A stretch of 64,000 bases of DNA, from NCBI GenBank assembly GCA_042408445.1, contig JBHORC010000040.1:156403-220402 (forward strand). Direction: 5' to 3'. The position numbers were made by a program, and so were the translations under genes. The notes beneath the pieces were generated by a model. The model did not search any database and was not told where the DNA came from. It saw only the letters and a program-made list of their open reading frames with translations. This stretch comes from CF-46 sp042408445. Its GTDB lineage: Bacteria > Chloroflexota > Limnocylindria > Limnocylindrales > CSP1-4. Shown one piece after another: positions 8,877 to 17,069 of the stretch (position 1 is its first letter; each line of letters opens with the position of its first letter).

Positions 8877-9371
8877 TCAGCGCGTCACATGGCTCCCATC
8901 GGCGCCGACGGCCGTCACGAGATCGACCGCGTCGATCGGCTTGAGAAGGACGGTTCCGACGATCGAGCTGTGGGACCGAGCCGCGGCGGCTCGCGCCGGA
9001 TCCGCGGTCATCATCACGACGCGAACCTCGGGACGGATGGAGAGCAGCCGCGCGACGAGCTCGATCCCCGTCATCCCCGACATCTCGATTGCGGTCAGCA
9101 GGACCGCCGGATGGATCCGGCCGTCTGCCACGAGTCGGAGTGCGTCGCGGCCGGACGCGGCCCCGAAGCACGGCGTCCCGGCTCGTCCGAGGACCCGGGC
9201 AACCCACGCGCGAACGGCATCGTCCTCGTCGACGACGAGGACTGCGCCCGTTGCCGCGTCGCCGGGCGCATCAAGCGATGGCCCCCCGTGCGGCTGCTCG
9301 CCGCCCATCGGCGATCCGTCCTCCAGTGCCCGAGAGGTGGTCGATGCATCCGCCCTGCGGCGGTGAGGCAT
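8877..9371 (-). CDS. Stand-alone receiver-like protein lacking the phosphoacceptor Asp
   Basis: After a 42-residue Ser/Pro/Gly-rich N-terminus comes a CheY-type receiver: V-V-D-E-D-D (residues 46-51, acidic pocket) and L-L-K-P (K144). The strand-3 motif reads L-L-T-A-I-E-M-S-G-M; the position that should be Asp is A94 (codon GCA). The protein therefore probably cannot be phosphorylated in the usual way and may be a pseudo-receiver that binds partners. There is no output domain. An ATG further in (residue 22) is an alternative start. It lies 66 nt after the HAD gene, so shared transcription is possible. Confidence 0.75.
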   Translation of the reverse strand: MPHRRRADASTTSRALEDGSPMGGEQPHGGPSLDAPGDAATGAVLVVDEDDAVRAWVARVLGRAGTPCFGAASGRDALRLVADGRIHPAVLLTAIEMSGMTGIELVARLLSIRPEVRVVMMTADPARAAAARSHSSIVGTVLLKPIDAVDLVTAVGADGSHVTR

Positions 9372-9437
9372 CGTCCCATCGCGACCTCGACCGCGACCAT
9401 CGGGCGAATGCCGTATCGAGGACGCACTCCGGCTGCG

Positions 9438-10244
9438 TCATCCGGCTGCAAGCGGGGCGAGCCAGGGCGGGAGATCGTCGAGATCATCGAGGACCAGATC
9501 CGGTTCGACGTCGCCGTCCCGGATGCTGTTCGGCAACGGCGAGTCCTCGGGTCGGTCCGGCAGCCACGCGGTTCGCCAGCCGGCCTCGGCGGCACCGACG
9601 ACATCGGCGGTCCAATCGTCCCCGACGTGCAGGATCGTGGACGGCTCGGGTTCGCCGAGCGCGGTTCGGGCGGCCGCGAAGATCGCGGGGTGGGGCTTGA
9701 TGACGCCGACGCGCTCGCTCACGACAATCGCCTCGAGCCACTCGCACCAGCCGTTCGCCGCCGCGTACCGGTCGATCGTGGTCGCGAGCGGCCAGTTCGA
9801 CAGGATCGCGAGCCGCCGGCCATCGCGCACCAGCGAGCGAAGGAGCGGTCCGACCCCGGGCCGGGCCGGCATCCCGTCGATGAACGCGTGGCTGTACGAC
9901 GACAGGGCGATCTCGATCTCCGCCGGCTCCGAGTGCCTCGCCGCGGCCGCGTCGTCCCACGGCTCGTCGGGCGAAACGGCCGCTCCTCGCAGCCGCGCGA
10001 ACACGCGGACGATCCGTTCGGCAATGTCGACCTCGCGGAACTGCGGAACGTTCTCCCGGAACTGGCGGTCCCGTTCCTCGCCCCAGGCAACGAGGAACGC
10101 ATCGCGATCGACGCCCCCGATCGCCGCCGTGACCTCGTCTGCGGTGATCTCGACGACACGCTGGAGCGCTGCGCGACCAACCGGAACGAGGGTGTTGCCG
10201 AAGTCGAATGTGACGGCCCGGATCCCCCCGAGCCGGACCGTCAC
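9438..10244 (-). CDS. HAD superfamily hydrolase
   Basis: The 268-residue protein has HAD motif I F-D-F-G-N-T (about residues 13-18), motif II L-S-N, motif III K-P-H-P and motif IV G-D-D. The second Asp of motif I (D-x-D), which acts as acid/base in phosphatases, is Gly; this occurs in several HAD subfamilies. So phosphatase, dehalogenase-like or other hydrolase activity all remain possible. The GTG start overlaps the helicase stop by 4 bp, making it co-transcribed with the helicase gene. Confidence 0.8.
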   Translation of the reverse strand: MTVRLGGIRAVTFDFGNTLVPVGRAALQRVVEITADEVTAAIGGVDRDAFLVAWGEERDRQFRENVPQFREVDIAERIVRVFARLRGAAVSPDEPWDDAAAARHSEPAEIEIALSSYSHAFIDGMPARPGVGPLLRSLVRDGRRLAILSNWPLATTIDRYAAANGWCEWLEAIVVSERVGVIKPHPAIFAAARTALGEPEPSTILHVGDDWTADVVGAAEAGWRTAWLPDRPEDSPLPNSIRDGDVEPDLVLDDLDDLPPWLAPLAAG

Positions 10245-13200
10245 GGAGCCACGCTCGCCGGGCAGACCGCGCGGAACGGGCAGTAGCCGCAGCTCGTCCG
10301 GTCCGGTTTCGGCGTGTACTCCCGCTGGCGCATGCCCGCGGCCGCGACGCGAATCTGCTCGCGGGCCTTGGCGAGTCGGCGAGGATCGACCTCAGCGCGA
10401 CCGGTGACGCCCGTGTCCAGAAAGTGCAGCTCGACGGCGTCCGGGAGTCGGCCCGCGACCGCCTCGTACGCCATCGCGTAGATCTGCAGCTGGAGCGACT
10501 CGCGGGCGCGTTGCCGCGCCTTCACCGGGTCGCGCACGTCGCTCGTCTTGTAGTCCGTGATCGTGACGCGCTCCCGACCCATCAGGTCCAGGGTCGGCGC
10601 GACCGCGTCAGCATGCTGGGTGGCGGCCGGCTCGTCCGGCTGCTCAGGTGCAGGGTCGTCGATGGGTTCGATGTCCACCCGGTCCCAGCGGCCGCGGATC
10701 CGATCTCCCCCCAGCGAGAACGAGAACTCCCGCTCGACGTACGCGGGGATCGTCGCGCCGTCGACGAGCTGCGCTGCGCGGAATCGTCGCAGGGAGTCGC
10801 GGCCGGCCGCCAGTCGCGCATCCTCGTGCTCGCGCGAGAGGAAGCCCTCGTTCGTCCACGCCGCCTCGAACGCGGCACCGAGCTCCTCCTCGGACATGAC
10901 CTCGCCCCGGGCATGACGACGGTGGAACTCCTGGACCGCCCGATGCATCGCCGAGCCGTAGACCATCGCGTGGTGCGGCGGCACGGGGACCCGGACGACG
11001 TGACCGAGCTTGTACTTCAGCGGACACGTCAGGTAGTCATCGATGGCGGAGAACGACAGCGTGAGTGGCTCCCCGACCGGACGCGGGTCCGAGCGTGGTA
11101 CAGCGACCGGCGGCGGCGCGCCGAGCGCGTCGATCCGTTCCAGTGCGGACGCAGGTCGGAGGGCCGGATCGACGGCCGCGGCCGGCAGATCCAGCGCCTC
11201 GAGGACGAACGGCGACGGGCGACGGCTCGTCGCGCCGCCGTAGTCCGTGGCGTACGAGAGGATCACCTCGTCCCGGGCCCGGGTGATCGCGACGTAGAAC
11301 AGGCGGCGCTCCTCCCGAAGCCGGCCATCCTCGTCGTCGGTCGACTCGCCGACGAGCTCTGGCGGCAGCGCGAGCGGATCGCGGCGACTGGCCGTCGGAA
11401 ATCGCCCGGCGACCAGCCCGGGCAGGTAGACGATCGGAAACTCGAGGCCCTTCGCCTTGTGAACGGTCAGGACGGCGACCGCGTCTGCGTCCGGGTCGAG
11501 ATCCGCGCTCGCCGGGTCGTCGCCCGCCTCGATCAGGGTCTGCAGGTGTCGCGCGAGGAACGCCGGTCGATCGTCCGCGAGGACCGTCGACTGCGAGCGG
11601 ACGATCTCGAAGAACCGGGCGATATTGCGGAGGGACTCCTCCGACGCGACGGACGCGTCGGCCGCGAGCCGGTCCAGCGTTCCCGTCTGGCGCAGAAACC
11701 GGTACAGGACCTCGCCGGCGGGACGCTCGTGCGCGACTCCGGAAAGCTCGCGGAAGTCGGCGACGAGCCGCTGGACACCGGCCCGAGTCGCCGGGGACAC
11801 GCGAAGGATCCCGGGCTGGCGGTCCAGCTCCTCGAGCACGTCCCACAGCGTCCGGTTCCGGCGACGCGCGGTGGTGACGATCGCCGTCAGGTCCTCGCCG
11901 CCGAGCTGATACGGCTCGCCCGTCGCCACGCCGTAGACGTCCACCGACGATCCGAGGTCCGCGATGGCGCGCAGGAACGCGAGGAGGCGACGGATCTCCG
12001 GGCGTGCGTACAACCCCGCCGCGCCCGAGAACCGCCACGGAACGCCGGCCGCCTCCAGGCTCCGGAGAACGACGTTCGCATGGCCGTTGGCGCGGACGAG
12101 GACGGCGACATCCCGCGGTCGCGTCCCGGCGCGGATCCGATCCGCGATCTCCGTCGCGATGCGGTCCGCCTCGTCCGCGCCGGAGGGATGGACCTCCAGC
12201 CGGACCGTCCGACCCGCACGATCGATTCCGCGTTCCGCGGTCAGGTGCTTGGAGATGCCGGCGCGGACTTCCAGTCGCTCGGGATCGTTGAACCGGATCA
12301 GGCGATGGGCCGCCTCCAGGATCGCCGGGCGCGAACGGTAGTTGCGGCGCAGGACGACGGTCCGGGCGGACGGGCGTCGCTCCCGGAAGTCCAGGATGTT
12401 GCTGATCGCCGCACCCCGGAACCGATAGATCGACTGATCGTCGTCGCCGACGACCGTCACGTTGCCGTGCGGCTCGGCGACCAGCGACACGAGCTCCGCC
12501 TGGCTCCGGTTCGTGTCCTGGAACTCGTCCACGAGGATGTAGCGGTAGCGCGACTGGACCTCCACGCGGGCGGTGGGCGAGTCGCGCATGAGTCGGAGCG
12601 CGAGCGCGACCTGGTCGCCGAAATCGATGCAGCCGTTCGCGGCGAGCAGCTCCTGGTACCTGGCGTACGCCCCGGCAAGCTCCTGCTGCATCCTCGCGCG
12701 ATTGGCCAGCACGGCGTCCGCGGGCGTGCTCGCGGCTTGTGCAGCGAGCGCCTCGGCCCAGGCCTGGTACGCGCCGGGTGACACGTCCTCGTCCTTGCAT
12801 CGGCTGAAGAGCGAGATGAGGGCATCCAGGAACCGCGTGGGATCGCCGAGTGGGCGATACGTATCGAGGTCCAGCTCGAACAGGTGCTCGTGCAGGAAGA
12901 TCACCGCCTCCGCCCGGCTGAGGACCCGAACGTCCGACGGGAGGCCGAGCTCGTAGGCGTACTCCCGGATCAGCCGGTCGCCGAAGGCGTGGAACGTTCC
13001 GATCGTCGCGTCCGTGTAGCCATATGGGACGAGCTGATCCACTCGGACCTGCATCTCTGCTGCCGCCTTGTCCGTGAACGTCAGTGCGAGGAGCTCCGAC
13101 GGCCTGGCTCGACGGGTCGCGATCAGCCACGCGATCCGACGGGTGATCACCTGTGTCTTGCCGGTTCCCGCACCGGCGACGACGAGGAGCGGGCCGTCGC

Positions 13201-13399
13201 CGTAGGTCACCGCGCGGAGCTGCTCCGGATTGAGGCCGCCGAGGAGGGCGTCCAGACCGGCCGGCGGGTCGCCGTCCGCCGTGGCCGATCGATCCGGAAC
13301 GAACCCGTCCCAGACGGGGATCTGCTCGAGCGGCACGGGCTCGCGGCGGACGCGCGGCCGCGTCATCGGCTGGTTGCTGGAGCGAGGATCAGGGGGCAT
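10241..13399 (-). CDS. UvrD/PcrA-type helicase fused to a RecB-like Fe-S nuclease domain
   Basis: This 1052-residue protein starts with a superfamily 1A helicase: Walker A G-A-G-T-G-K-T (76-82), a D-E-F-Q-D-T Walker B and a Q-S-I-Y-R-F motif III. After about residue 780 comes a PD-(D/E)xK nuclease with D-Y-K-T at 949-952. Four cysteines frame it (C792, C1037, C1040, C1046), matching the 4Fe-4S staple of AddB/AdnA-type nucleases. The protein should unwind and cut DNA ends in recombinational repair. AdnAB, AddAB or a stand-alone repair role cannot be separated, since no partner subunit is adjacent. The upstream region shows no clear ribosome binding site; an internal Met at residue 12 is an alternative start. 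Confidence 0.9.
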   Translation of the reverse strand: MPPDPRSSNQPMTRPRVRREPVPLEQIPVWDGFVPDRSATADGDPPAGLDALLGGLNPEQLRAVTYGDGPLLVVAGAGTGKTQVITRRIAWLIATRRARPSELLALTFTDKAAAEMQVRVDQLVPYGYTDATIGTFHAFGDRLIREYAYELGLPSDVRVLSRAEAVIFLHEHLFELDLDTYRPLGDPTRFLDALISLFSRCKDEDVSPGAYQAWAEALAAQAASTPADAVLANRARMQQELAGAYARYQELLAANGCIDFGDQVALALRLMRDSPTARVEVQSRYRYILVDEFQDTNRSQAELVSLVAEPHGNVTVVGDDDQSIYRFRGAAISNILDFRERRPSARTVVLRRNYRSRPAILEAAHRLIRFNDPERLEVRAGISKHLTAERGIDRAGRTVRLEVHPSGADEADRIATEIADRIRAGTRPRDVAVLVRANGHANVVLRSLEAAGVPWRFSGAAGLYARPEIRRLLAFLRAIADLGSSVDVYGVATGEPYQLGGEDLTAIVTTARRRNRTLWDVLEELDRQPGILRVSPATRAGVQRLVADFRELSGVAHERPAGEVLYRFLRQTGTLDRLAADASVASEESLRNIARFFEIVRSQSTVLADDRPAFLARHLQTLIEAGDDPASADLDPDADAVAVLTVHKAKGLEFPIVYLPGLVAGRFPTASRRDPLALPPELVGESTDDEDGRLREERRLFYVAITRARDEVILSYATDYGGATSRRPSPFVLEALDLPAAAVDPALRPASALERIDALGAPPPVAVPRSDPRPVGEPLTLSFSAIDDYLTCPLKYKLGHVVRVPVPPHHAMVYGSAMHRAVQEFHRRHARGEVMSEEELGAAFEAAWTNEGFLSREHEDARLAAGRDSLRRFRAAQLVDGATIPAYVEREFSFSLGGDRIRGRWDRVDIEPIDDPAPEQPDEPAATQHADAVAPTLDLMGRERVTITDYKTSDVRDPVKARQRARESLQLQIYAMAYEAVAGRLPDAVELHFLDTGVTGRAEVDPRRLAKAREQIRVAAAGMRQREYTPKPDRTSCGYCPFRAVCPASVAP

Positions 13400-13436
13400 G
13401 TCGGCAGCATCCCGCGATCCCGTGACACCTTGGCTG

Positions 13437-13982
13437 TCAGGCCGGCCCCGGGCCCGATCCCGAGGCGGACGGATCGCCCGGCCGCCGGGCGACGCTCGAC
13501 GGTGAAGCCGACGTCAACGCGAGCCCGAGTGCCTGGCGCTCCTCGTCGGAGAGCGCCCCATCCGGCGTTCCCTCCGTCACGGCCTTCGCGTAGACGCGCG
13601 TGCCGGTCCGCGAGTGCAGGCTGCTGAGGATGAAGCCGGTTCCGCGGGCGTCCGTCAGGGCCAGGGCAAAGCTCTGGTTCCCGCCGGTGTCCTCGAACGG
13701 GTTGAACCGGACGAGTCCGACCCGCTGAACGGCCCGCCGGCCGACGGCCTCGAGAACGGCGGATCGCGCCGACAGGTCGTCGACCTCGGTGGCGACGGCG
13801 TTGACGCGATCGAGATGGGCGTCCAGCACGCCGTGCAGGCTCGCTCCGTCGACCCCGCGGGTGACCGCATCCAGCCGACGGCGCAGGCGCCCGAGCTGCC
13901 GGGCGAGATACAGCAGCAGGAGGAGCAGGACGAGGACGGCAGCCGACAGCCCGATCACGGCGGCGCCGAGCACCGGCGCCAC
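13437..13982 (-). CDS. DUF4446 family membrane-anchored protein
   Basis: The 181-residue protein has a single N-terminal membrane helix (about residues 5-26), a basic stretch and a heptad-like segment. The core V-G-L-V-R-F-N-P-F-E-D-T-G-G-N-Q-S-F is the hallmark of DUF4446. Function is unknown. The GTG at 13982 lacks a ribosome binding site. The frame stays open upstream without ATG, GTG or TTG, with a CTG at 14027 shortly after the TAGACT -10 box, so the true N-terminus may be about 15 residues longer. It is divergent from the 129-residue protein at 14163. Confidence 0.8.
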   Translation of the reverse strand: MAPVLGAAVIGLSAAVLVLLLLLLYLARQLGRLRRRLDAVTRGVDGASLHGVLDAHLDRVNAVATEVDDLSARSAVLEAVGRRAVQRVGLVRFNPFEDTGGNQSFALALTDARGTGFILSSLHSRTGTRVYAKAVTEGTPDGALSDEERQALGLALTSASPSSVARRPGDPSASGSGPGPA

Positions 13983-14045
13983 GGCGGCATTGAGATCGAT
14001 CTGGGCGTCCTCCGGACGGGCGGGCAGCGGGAACGGGCCGGCGCG

Positions 14046-14051
14046 AGTCTA
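14046..14051 (-). promoter_or_regulatory. -10 box for DUF4446 gene
   Basis: TAGACT on the minus strand within TTAGACT, 63 nt before the annotated GTG and 18 nt before the candidate CTG start at 14027. Confidence 0.45.
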
Positions 14052-14117
14052 ACAAACCGGTCGCGGGCCGCAGCCGCTCCGACGGCCCGTCCGCCCGGGC
14101 CGAAGGACGCCCGATGC

Positions 14118-14123
14118 TATCCT
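14118..14123 (+). promoter_or_regulatory. Extended -10 box for the 14163 gene
   Basis: TGCTATCCT (TGn plus TATCCT), giving a leader of about 33 nt before the ATG at 14163. It is divergent from the DUF4446 promoter, about 70 bp away. Confidence 0.5.
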
Positions 14124-14162
14124 CGGCCCGACCCACCTCCCCGCTCGGAGTCCCCGTCCACG

Positions 14163-14552
14163 ATGGCCAAGCGCTCACGCCTCGCCGGTCGGCCCGGCCA
14201 GCGACGCCCGCTGCAGCGACCGATCGCGCGCCCCGAGAGCAGCCGGGCTCGGCCCGCGACGTCGGTCACGGCCGAGGAGGAGGCGCGCGCCGCGGAGCTC
14301 GAGGCAGCGATCGTCGCCGAGGAGCGCGCCGCGGAGGAGGCCCGCGCCGTCCGTGCCCGGCCGCGTCGGGGAGCCGAGAGCGGTTCGCCTTCGAGCGGCT
14401 TCGTCTCGGTCCCACTGGCCACTCGCGCCGCGGACGAATACCGGTACGTCCAGCGCGACGTTCGCCGGATCGCCCTTGTCGGCGGGTTCCTGATCGCGAT
14501 CCTCGCGGTCCTCGAGGTGCTCGTGAACGGCCTCCACCTCTTCACGCTCTGA
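14163..14552 (+). CDS. Small basic protein with C-terminal membrane helix, unknown function
   Basis: The 129-residue protein has a very basic N-terminus (Arg/Lys/Pro-rich, residues 2-33), an Ala/Glu-rich helical stretch (about 37-66) that could form a coiled coil, and one membrane helix near the C-terminus (about 105-124). This resembles tail-anchored or preprotein-translocase-accessory-like small proteins, but no family is recognised. The gene sits between DUF4446 and rarA, 68 nt before the latter. The codon pattern is consistent with a real gene. Confidence 0.6.
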   Translation: MAKRSRLAGRPGQRRPLQRPIARPESSRARPATSVTAEEEARAAELEAAIVAEERAAEEARAVRARPRRGAESGSPSSGFVSVPLATRAADEYRYVQRDVRRIALVGGFLIAILAVLEVLVNGLHLFTL

Positions 14553-14607
14553 CGCCGGCACCGTCGGTCCCGCCCGGCTGATCGGATAGCGCGACAGCCG
14601 GCCCTCG

Positions 14608-14613
14608 TAGACT
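14608..14613 (+). promoter_or_regulatory. -10 box for a leaderless rarA mRNA
   Basis: TAGACT ends 7 nt before the ATG at 14621. The block from this box through the start codon closely matches the cinA start (TAGGCT with the same GGCGCC spacer). Confidence 0.6.
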
Positions 14614-14620
14614 GGCGCCC

Positions 14621-16159
14621 ATGCCGACCGCACGGCCCAGAGCCGGGGGCGCGAGACCCGAGCCCCTCTTCCAGCCACCACCCGAGCGCCAGCCGCTGGC
14701 CGCCCGGATGCGGCCACGGTCGCTCGAGGAGTTCGTCGGCCAGGAGCACCTCGTCGGCGAGCGGGGTCCGTTGCGACGGAGCGTCGCGCGCGGGCATCTG
14801 TCGTCCACGCTGCTCTGGGGCCCTCCCGGGACCGGGAAGACGAGCCTCGCCCGACTCCTCGCGCAGGAGATCGGCGCGCATTTCGTGACGCTGTCGGCGG
14901 TGATGAGCGGCGTCGCCGAGGTGCGGGCGACGATCGCCGAGGCGCAGGATCGGCTCGCCCTGCACCAGCAACGGACCGTCCTGTTCCTGGACGAGATCCA
15001 TCGCTTCAACAAGGCCCAGCAGGACGCCCTCCTCCCCCACGTGGAGGACGGAACGATCACGCTCGTGGGCGCGACGACGGAGAACCCGTACTTCGAGGTG
15101 AACGCGGCGCTCCTTTCGCGGATGCGCGTCTGGCGGCTCGACACCCTGTCCGACGAGGATGTGGGAACCGTCGTCCGGCGCGCGCTCGAGGATTCGGAGC
15201 GAGGACTCGCCGGCGACCTCGGACCCGAGGGCGGGGTGGCCCTCGAGCCCGCAGCGTTCGATCACCTGATCTCGCTGGCCGGCGGCGACGCCCGGACCGC
15301 GATGAATGTCCTCGAGGGTGCGGTCGCGCTCGCCGAAGCCGAGGGCATCCGCGACGCGGGCGGCCGTGTGTCGCCGCGCCTCGAGGACGTCGAGGGCGCG
15401 GCCCAACAACGGATCCTCGCCTACGACCGGGCCGGCGACGGCCACTACGACACCGTCTCGGCGTTCATCAAGAGCCTTCGCGGCAACGACCCGGACGCGG
15501 CGCTCTACTGGCTCGCGGCGATGATCGCCGCGGGCGAGGACCCGCGATTCATCGCCCGGCGGTTGATCATCAGCGCGTCCGAGGACGTCGGAAACGCGGA
15601 CCCCCGCGCGCTCCAGGTCGCCGTCGCGGCGGCGCAGGCGCTCGACCATGTCGGGCTGCCTGAGGCGCAGTACGCGCTCGCCCAGGCGACCACCTATCTC
15701 GCGACGGCACCGAAATCGAACCGGGCCGGCGTCGCGTTCTTCGCGGCCGCGGCCGACGTCGAGGCGCGCGGCTCCCTGCCGGTCCCGCTCCATCTCCGGA
15801 ACGCCGCCCACCGGGCGATGAAGCACCACGGGATCGGCGTGGGCTACCGGTTTCCGCACGACTTCGAAGGCGCGGACGTCGACCAGCAGTACCTGCCCGA
15901 CGAGCTCGTCGACCGGCACTACTACCTCCCGACCGATCAGGGATACGAGGCGACGATCGGCGCCCGGCAGACCTCGCGCTCCGAGTCGCGGGCGGCCGCG
16001 AAGGCCGCTGGTCGGACGCCGCGGAACCGGACCCGGCTGCCTGAATCGAGAGGCGGTGACGTGATGCGCAGCCGAGAGGCGAACCGCAAGAAGCTGGCCG
16101 AGACCGAGAAGCGCGACGCGGCTGACGAGACGCCGCCTCCGTCCGCCGCGCACAGCTGA
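14621..16159 (+). CDS. rarA: Replication-associated recombination protein A (RarA/MgsA AAA+ ATPase)
   Basis: RarA is a clamp-loader-like AAA+ ATPase that works at stalled replication forks. The 512-residue protein has Walker A G-P-P-G-T-G-K-T (67-74), Walker B L-F-L-D-E-I-H-R-F (about 122-130), a sensor-1 G-A-T-T-E-N-P and the C-terminal tetramerisation domain (Y-D-R-x-G-D-x-H-Y-D-T-V-S-A-F-I-K-S). It runs about 60 residues past the usual end with a charged Arg/Glu/Lys-rich tail. A leaderless start is predicted. The next gene is 170 nt downstream. Confidence 0.95.
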   Translation: MPTARPRAGGARPEPLFQPPPERQPLAARMRPRSLEEFVGQEHLVGERGPLRRSVARGHLSSTLLWGPPGTGKTSLARLLAQEIGAHFVTLSAVMSGVAEVRATIAEAQDRLALHQQRTVLFLDEIHRFNKAQQDALLPHVEDGTITLVGATTENPYFEVNAALLSRMRVWRLDTLSDEDVGTVVRRALEDSERGLAGDLGPEGGVALEPAAFDHLISLAGGDARTAMNVLEGAVALAEAEGIRDAGGRVSPRLEDVEGAAQQRILAYDRAGDGHYDTVSAFIKSLRGNDPDAALYWLAAMIAAGEDPRFIARRLIISASEDVGNADPRALQVAVAAAQALDHVGLPEAQYALAQATTYLATAPKSNRAGVAFFAAAADVEARGSLPVPLHLRNAAHRAMKHHGIGVGYRFPHDFEGADVDQQYLPDELVDRHYYLPTDQGYEATIGARQTSRSESRAAAKAAGRTPRNRTRLPESRGGDVMRSREANRKKLAETEKRDAADETPPPSAAHS

Positions 16160-16329
16160 TCCCGGGCTCGCTCAGCGAGGTCCCGAACGAGCCCGCTCCG
16201 AATGCGCCCGCCAGTCCGGGTGCGTGACACGGCGCTGCAATCCGCGCCTCGGGCCGTCCCCGCCGTGGGTTCTGGAGCGCGGCGAACCATTCATTCGCCC
16301 CCACTCACCCGATGCGACGGAGGTCCCTG

Positions 16330-16920
16330 ATGGCCAACGAACTCAACGGCAAGCGAATCGCATTCCTCGCGACCGATGGCGTGGAGCAGGTCGAGCTGAC
16401 GACGCCGTGGGATGCCGCGAAGCAGGCCGGCGCAGAGCCGATCCTGCTCTCGATCAAGCCCGGCGAGATCCAGGGCGTGAACCACCTTGACAAGGCACGG
16501 ACGTTCCCTGTCGACCGCCAGGTCGCGGACGCGTCACCCGACGAGTTCGACGCCCTCGTGCTCCCCGGCGGCGTTGCCAACCCGGACTTCCTCCGGATGG
16601 ACCGGAACGCGGTCGGCTTCGTCCGCTCATTCGTCGAAACCGGCAAGCCAGTGGCCGTCATCTGTCACGGGCCCTGGACGCTCGTCGAGGCCGACGTCGT
16701 CCGCGGCCGGACGCTGACCTCGTGGCCGAGCCTCCAGACCGACATCCGGAACGCGGGCGGGACCTGGGTGGACGAGGAGGTCCACGTCGACCACGGCCTC
16801 GTGAGCAGCCGGCGACCGGACGACCTGCCGGCGTTCTGCCGGAAGATGGTCGAGGAGTTCGCCGAGGGACGCCACGACGTTCGCCAGGCGGTAGGCGCGG
16901 GGTCCGCTACGGGAGCCTGA
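16330..16920 (+). CDS. DJ-1/PfpI family protein (type 1 glutamine amidotransferase-like)
   Basis: The start at 16330 is chosen because GGAGGT lies 5 nt upstream; the frame also offers an earlier ATG at 16312. The 196-residue protein has the nucleophile-elbow cysteine C112 followed by H113 (A-V-I-C-H-G-P) and the strand E-V-H-V-D-H typical of the PfpI subgroup. Members include proteases, chaperone-like deglycases and stress proteins such as YhbO/GSP18; the activity here is unproven. It is monocistronic and closed by a strong hairpin at 16943. Confidence 0.88.
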   Translation: MANELNGKRIAFLATDGVEQVELTTPWDAAKQAGAEPILLSIKPGEIQGVNHLDKARTFPVDRQVADASPDEFDALVLPGGVANPDFLRMDRNAVGFVRSFVETGKPVAVICHGPWTLVEADVVRGRTLTSWPSLQTDIRNAGGTWVDEEVHVDHGLVSSRRPDDLPAFCRKMVEEFAEGRHDVRQAVGAGSATGA

Positions 16921-16942
16921 TCGCTGCTCCTCGGTGAATCGA

Positions 16943-16969
16943 GCGGCCGCCGGCAGAGCCGGCGGCCGC
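16943..16969 (+). terminator. Strong hairpin after the PfpI-like gene
   Basis: A perfect 12-bp GC stem (left arm 16943-16954, right arm 16958-16969) with a 3-nt AGA loop, 22 nt after the stop, followed by a T-rich TTCTTCCTGTCT. It fits an intrinsic terminator with a weak U-tract. Confidence 0.75.
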
Positions 16970-17051
16970 TTCTTCCTGTCTCCCACATCGGCGCCGATCG
17001 GCAGCACACGAGCGCCGTCGCATCGGTGCCCGCAGCGGCGTCTGTCCCCCG

Positions 17052-17057
17052 TACCCT
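17052..17057 (+). promoter_or_regulatory. -10 box for murJ
   Basis: TACCCT, 12 nt before the ATG at 17070. There is no Shine-Dalgarno sequence, so the leader would be only about five bases. Confidence 0.4.
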
Positions 17058-17069
17058 TCCTCGAGACCG

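Noticed and set aside
8844..10286. Long plus-strand open frame opposite the receiver and HAD genes
   Set aside because: Shadow of high-GC coding on the other strand; composition is Arg/Gly/Asp-rich with no family motifs, while the minus frames have clear domains.
10424..12781. 785-codon plus-strand open frame opposite the helicase
   Set aside because: Antisense shadow; the helicase frame carries every SF1 motif over the same DNA.
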